Source: Alphaproteobacteria bacterium (GTDB lineage: Bacteria; Pseudomonadota; Alphaproteobacteria; Rickettsiales; UBA6187). Taken from it: DNA of 8,983 bases. Positions 6,025 through 8,983 of the stretch are shown piece by piece; position 1 is the first letter of the stretch, and each line of letters begins with the position of its first letter. The position numbers were made by a program, and so were the translations under genes. A model generated the notes under the pieces. It was not told where the DNA came from and did not search any database. It worked only from the letters and a program-made list of their open reading frames with translations. The DNA lies in the NCBI GenBank assembly GCA_024280585.1, contig JAJRPW010000029.1, forward strand, positions 1 through 8,983. Reading direction: 5' to 3'.

Positions 6025-7512
6025 ATGTTATCACAATTGAAATATATAGCTATAGTTAGCTTTATATTAGTATCAGCTCTAGCCTTTTTTGTAGGACTTT
6101 ACTTCAGGTCCTTTGCCTCTGACTCTGTCATAAGAAAGCCTATTGAAAACAGTTATATTACAACTGCGGATTATTTCGCCAGTAATATATGGTGCCGTTA
6201 CCGATCAATATTTAGTGATTTAATGACACAACCGGTGGCGAATTGGGAGAAAGACCGATTATTCCAAAAATTTGTAAGGCTTAGCGATACAGTTTTAAAA
6301 GCCCTTCCGGCTGATAAAGTAAGTCTTTATAGCAGTAATGGCGAAATGTTTTTTACAACCAACACCTCGCAAGTGACGTTTTTTGATACTGATGGCGCAA
6401 ATAATACAGGTCTGCAAAAATCCTTGTCGGGCAGTATAAACAGTAAACTTATAGGCTCCATGGGGCTTTATGACGAGGCTGGAAATTTGCAAAAAGGCAG
6501 TTATATCCAGATATTTATCCCGATTAACACCACATATTGTACTAATAAAAAACCGGATGAAAAGGAACTCGACCCGGTGATTATAGAATTTTTTCATAAA
6601 GTAACAAAACCGCTTGATCAGCTTTATTTCTTTCAGATACTAGTATCTATCGGCATAATCATAACATTTTTACTGATATATTGTGTCTTGTATATTAGCT
6701 CAAAGAGAGCAGAAAAAATCATTAATAAACAGCATGAAGAAAAGCTTAATCTTGAGAAAGCCAAAAGTATGGCGGAGGCACAAAACCAACAAAAATCGAT
6801 GTTCCTTGCTAATGTCAGCCATGAATTACGAACACCGCTTAATGCTATTATCGGCTTTTCTGAAATAATCAAGGACGAGGTGATGGGGGCCGTTGGCCAT
6901 CCACAATACAAGGAGTACATTGCAGATATTAACTCGTCCGGCGTTCATTTACTCAGCCTGATTAATGATATTCTCGATTACTCCAAAGCGGAAGCCAGAA
7001 AGCTGGATGTTGAATCGGTGGATATAGATTTAAGCAAAATCGCCCATAGCTGCTTACGCCTTATCGAGCCCAGGGCTAATGAGGCTAATGTGCAATTGGT
7101 TGAGGACTTGCCCGATAAACATGTGGTATTGGCCGGCGACCCTAAGCGTATGAAACAAATTGTGCTGAACCTACTGTCTAACGCTGTCAAATTTACCCAG
7201 GAAAACGGTACAGTATCGCTGATTATCAAAGAAAGCACCATGGATGGAATAGTAACTTTAGTAGTTTGTGATGATGGAATAGGTATTGCGCCGAAAGATA
7301 TTTCAAAAGCAATGTCGCCATTTGGCCAGATTGACAGCTCGATTTCCCGGCGTTATGAAGGAACCGGGCTTGGTTTGCCTCTGACTAAAAAGCTTACAGA
7401 GCTTATGGATGGCAAGTTTGAAATCAAGAGTGAGGTTGGGCTCGGCACCACAATCACGCTAGTCTTCCCTCTTGTGAAGGATACTTCTGAAAATGATGCT
7501 GATAAGTTTTAG
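6025..7512 (+). CDS. Two-TM sensor histidine kinase, PleC/DivJ-like transmitter
   Basis: This 495-residue membrane kinase has TM1 at about residues 6-27 and an extracytoplasmic sensor region at about 28-200 with no family I recognise. TM2 is at about 201-226, and a charged coiled coil (about 227-258) leads to the HisKA domain. The H-box FLANVSHELRTPLNAIIGFS has the phospho-acceptor His266. The ATPase domain shows an N-box LNLLSNAVKFT (Asn386), a G1 box DDGIGIA (416-422), an F-box SPFGQID and a G2 box GTGLGLPL. The segment YKEYIADINSSGVHLLSLIN and ILDYSKAEARKL resemble alphaproteobacterial PleC/DivJ/PdhS kinases, whose partners are DivK-like receivers controlling the cell cycle. There is no receiver domain and no adjacent response regulator, so it is an orphan kinase in this window. 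The start at 6025 lacks a Shine-Dalgarno. The PleC/DivJ assignment is resemblance only. Confidence 0.9.
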   Translation: MLSQLKYIAIVSFILVSALAFFVGLYFRSFASDSVIRKPIENSYITTADYFASNIWCRYRSIFSDLMTQPVANWEKDRLFQKFVRLSDTVLKALPADKVSLYSSNGEMFFTTNTSQVTFFDTDGANNTGLQKSLSGSINSKLIGSMGLYDEAGNLQKGSYIQIFIPINTTYCTNKKPDEKELDPVIIEFFHKVTKPLDQLYFFQILVSIGIIITFLLIYCVLYISSKRAEKIINKQHEEKLNLEKAKSMAEAQNQQKSMFLANVSHELRTPLNAIIGFSEIIKDEVMGAVGHPQYKEYIADINSSGVHLLSLINDILDYSKAEARKLDVESVDIDLSKIAHSCLRLIEPRANEANVQLVEDLPDKHVVLAGDPKRMKQIVLNLLSNAVKFTQENGTVSLIIKESTMDGIVTLVVCDDGIGIAPKDISKAMSPFGQIDSSISRRYEGTGLGLPLTKKLTELMDGKFEIKSEVGLGTTITLVFPLVKDTSENDADKF

Positions 7513-7534
7513 ATGAGGCGCTGTTAACGGCCCC

Positions 7535-7562
7535 ACTTGCACTATAAACTTGCACTTGCACT
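7535..7562 (+). repeat. Three direct copies of ACTTGCACT upstream of panB
   Basis: ACTTGCACT occurs at 7535-7543, 7548-7556 and 7554-7562; the last two overlap by three bases. They sit in the 96-bp spacer between the kinase stop and panB and are followed by a short palindrome. They may be a regulator site or simple slippage; nothing here decides between these. Confidence 0.6.
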
Positions 7563-7568
7563 AAAATT

Positions 7569-7581
7569 AGCTAAGTTAGCT
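7569..7581. repeat. 13-bp palindrome AGCTAA-G-TTAGCT before panB
   Basis: Perfect inverted arms AGCTAA and TTAGCT are separated by one G. The palindrome lies immediately upstream of a TATAAA (7583-7588) that could serve as a -10 for panB, although no good -35 at 16-18 bp is visible. The position suits an operator; this is inference. Confidence 0.45.
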
Positions 7582-7596
7582 CTATAAATATTATAT

Positions 7597-7601
7597 AGGG
7601 A
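7597..7601 (+). promoter_or_regulatory. Ribosome binding site AGGGA for panB GTG start
   Basis: AGGGA lies seven bases before the GTG at 7609 and supports that non-ATG start. The product from there begins MSKRLSIKDI, as expected for PanB. Confidence 0.6.
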
Positions 7602-7608
7602 AATTATT

Positions 7609-8403
7609 GTGTCTAAAAGACTATCCATAAAAGACATATCGAAGAGAAAAAATACTAAGCCGATAGTATGCCTAACAGCTTACACTGCGCCATTTGCTGC
7701 TATTTTAGATAAGCATACGGATTTATTGCTCGTGGGTGATACGGTAGGGATGGTGCTGTATGGCATGGATTCTACTTTACCTGTAACTGTCAATATGATG
7801 ATAAATCACGGACGGGCGGTTGTTAATGCATCATCGCACTCATGTATCGTTGTGGATATGCCTTTTGGCTCTTACCAGGAATCAAAAGCGCAGGCTTTCA
7901 GAAACGCCGCAAAGATTATGGCACAAACAGGCTGCCAGGCAGTGAAGCTTGAAGGCGGCGCGGAAATGGCAGAAACTATCGAATATCTCGCGGAAAGAGG
8001 AATTCCCGTCATGGGGCATATTGGCCTGTTGCCGCAGAGCGTTAACGCATTTGGCGGCTATCCGGTACAGGGAAAAACTGATGACGGCAGAAAAAAAATA
8101 AATAATGATGCAAAAGCAGTGCAATCAGCCGGAGCGTTTGCTATTGTTATTGAAGCGGTTGAGGAAAAATTAGCATCGGAAATTACTAAAAAAACTTCCG
8201 TACCTATAATTGGCATCGGCGCCTCAGCTGATTGTGATGGGCAAGTGCTGGTGACGGAAGACCTGGCCGGCTTGTTCACTGATTTTAAACCTAAATTTGT
8301 TAAGAAATACGGTGATTTGGCCTCTGATTTAAACGATGCTGTGAAATCATACGCTAAAGACGTGCGGGAGCGGAAGTTTCCAGGTGAAGATAATTGTTTT
8401 TAA
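7609..8403 (+). CDS. panB: 3-methyl-2-oxobutanoate hydroxymethyltransferase PanB
   Basis: PanB (ketopantoate hydroxymethyltransferase) transfers a hydroxymethyl group from 5,10-methylene-tetrahydrofolate to 2-oxoisovalerate, the first committed step of pantothenate and hence coenzyme A synthesis. The 264-residue length matches E. coli PanB (264). Signature motifs run the full barrel: VCLTAYT (20-26), VGDTVGMVLYG with metal ligand Asp44, VVDMPFGSYQ with Asp83, KLEGG with Lys113 and Glu115, GHIGLLPQ (136-143), and VIEAV with the probable catalytic Glu182. They end with IIGIGAS..CDGQVLVTEDL and PKFVKKY. No key residue looks lost. panC and panD are not in the window. The gene is probably co-transcribed with the yqaA-like gene, which starts 9 bp after its stop. 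It begins with GTG. Confidence 0.97.
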   Translation: MSKRLSIKDISKRKNTKPIVCLTAYTAPFAAILDKHTDLLLVGDTVGMVLYGMDSTLPVTVNMMINHGRAVVNASSHSCIVVDMPFGSYQESKAQAFRNAAKIMAQTGCQAVKLEGGAEMAETIEYLAERGIPVMGHIGLLPQSVNAFGGYPVQGKTDDGRKKINNDAKAVQSAGAFAIVIEAVEEKLASEITKKTSVPIIGIGASADCDGQVLVTEDLAGLFTDFKPKFVKKYGDLASDLNDAVKSYAKDVRERKFPGEDNCF

Positions 8404-8412
8404 TAGTTATAA

Positions 8413-8838
8413 ATGAATGAATTTTACGAGTTACTTTCCCTTTTTACAGTATCGTTTCTAGCTGCAACTATCCTGCCGGCACAATCTGAAATGGTACTTG
8501 CCGGACTGCAATTAGCCGGGAAAAGCAGCTCTTCTACATTGGTTATTGTAGCAACATTTGGTAATGTTTTAGGTGCTATTGTAAATTGGTTTTTAGGGAG
8601 ATATCTAATTCGCTTCCAAGACAGGCGCTGGTTTCCTATAAAAAGAAAAATGTTTGATAAGGCAACAAAATTCTACCAGAAATGGGGCGTATGGACTTTG
8701 CTTATGGCATGGATGCCCTTTATAGGCGACCCCTTAACATTAGTTGCCGGAGCATTTAGAACCAATATCTGGCTGTTCTTATTGCTTGTGACAATTGGTA
8801 AGGCCTCACGCTATATTGTAATAGTGATGGTTGTTTAA
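8413..8838 (+). CDS. yqaA: YqaA/DedA-superfamily inner-membrane protein
   Basis: This 141-residue polytopic membrane protein matches remembered E. coli YqaA (142 residues) closely along its length. SLFTVSFLAATILPAQSEMVL is near residues 9-29 and FGNVLGAIVNWFLGRY near 49-64. WGVWTLLMAWMPFIGDPLTL is at 91-110, with VAGAFR following, and IGKASRYI is near 128-135. The DedA/SNARE-associated superfamily includes lipid scramblase-like proteins and transporters tied to membrane homeostasis. The specific role of YqaA is not established. A difference from E. coli is Ala-Gln in place of Gly-Asn in the LPGNSE motif. The ATG follows panB by 9 bp without a clear Shine-Dalgarno, suggesting coupling, though a functional link to pantothenate synthesis is not implied. 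Confidence 0.93.
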   Translation: MNEFYELLSLFTVSFLAATILPAQSEMVLAGLQLAGKSSSSTLVIVATFGNVLGAIVNWFLGRYLIRFQDRRWFPIKRKMFDKATKFYQKWGVWTLLMAWMPFIGDPLTLVAGAFRTNIWLFLLLVTIGKASRYIVIVMVV

Positions 8839-8910
8839 TGCAGGGCATCTTACAGCTACCCCTTTATTGGTTGCGATGAAACAATTAATTTCCGTATTAT
8901 TATAATATAC

Positions 8911-8962
8911 TATAGTGTCTAAGCTTTATTATCGTACTATATATTTACTTTAGACAGCTATA
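8911..8962. repeat. Imperfect inverted repeat in the AT-rich tail of the window
   Basis: TATAGTGTCTAA (8911-8922) and TTAGACAGCTATA (8950-8962) are reverse complements except for one extra C, separated by 27 bases. The right arm runs into a TATAAT (8959-8964). The 145-bp stretch after the yqaA-like gene (8839-8983) otherwise shows no gene I can support. The repeat could be an operator, a transcript hairpin or a relic; it lacks the GC-rich stem of a classic terminator, although a T-run follows at 8968-8973. Confidence 0.45.
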
Positions 8963-8983
8963 ATGGGTTTTTTATTATTATTA

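Noticed and set aside
7520..7531. GCTGTTAACGGC as a terminator stem after the kinase gene
   Set aside because: The arms are short, with one G-T mismatch and no loop, and no T-run follows. It is not a credible intrinsic terminator.
8963..8983. Start of a coding region at the window edge (ATG at 8963, MGFLLLL)
   Set aside because: Only seven codons are visible, without a Shine-Dalgarno. The leucine run reflects a TTA-rich stretch as easily as a signal peptide.

Overview
The window reads as an AT-rich alphaproteobacterial chromosome. Two things point there. The order secB (divergent) / Tim44-domain protein - MltA - Smr is, from memory, a recurring alphaproteobacterial neighbourhood. The histidine kinase also has a PleC/DivJ-type transmitter. 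Flagellar export genes suggest a cell that is, or was, motile. A probable clan CE cysteine protease suggests a host-associated or intracellular lifestyle; that last point is inference. I see no rRNA, tRNA, CRISPR array, insertion sequence or phage gene.

Layout. On the minus strand, 1-267 is the 5' part of secB, cut by the window edge. On the plus strand, 372-2601 is a tight three-gene operon: a membrane-anchored Tim44-like protein, the lipoprotein lytic transglycosylase MltA and an Smr-domain protein. The minus-strand pair fliI-fliJ (2629-4379, overlapping by one base as TAATG) converges on it. These encode the flagellar export ATPase and its coiled-coil partner. Divergent from fliI is a 333-residue protein (4518-5519) with its own near-consensus sigma70-type promoter. 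It carries a His/Asn/Gln/Cys arrangement typical of clan CE (Ulp1/YopJ/ChlaDub-like) peptidases. It converges with tadA (5523-5972, minus), the tRNA adenosine-34 deaminase. Divergent from tadA is a two-TM sensor histidine kinase without a receiver (6025-7512). After a short repeat-rich spacer come panB (7609-8403, pantothenate synthesis) and a yqaA-family membrane protein (8413-8838). The last 145 bases are AT-rich and hold an imperfect inverted repeat.

Most genes are housekeeping: protein export, envelope remodelling, flagellar export, tRNA modification, signalling and coenzyme A precursor synthesis. The outstanding locus is 4456-5519. It is a single-gene transcription unit encoding a putative ubiquitin/SUMO-like protease or acetyltransferase effector, whose catalytic region is flanked by four copies of a short Trp-containing motif. 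It is the best candidate for an undescribed element here.
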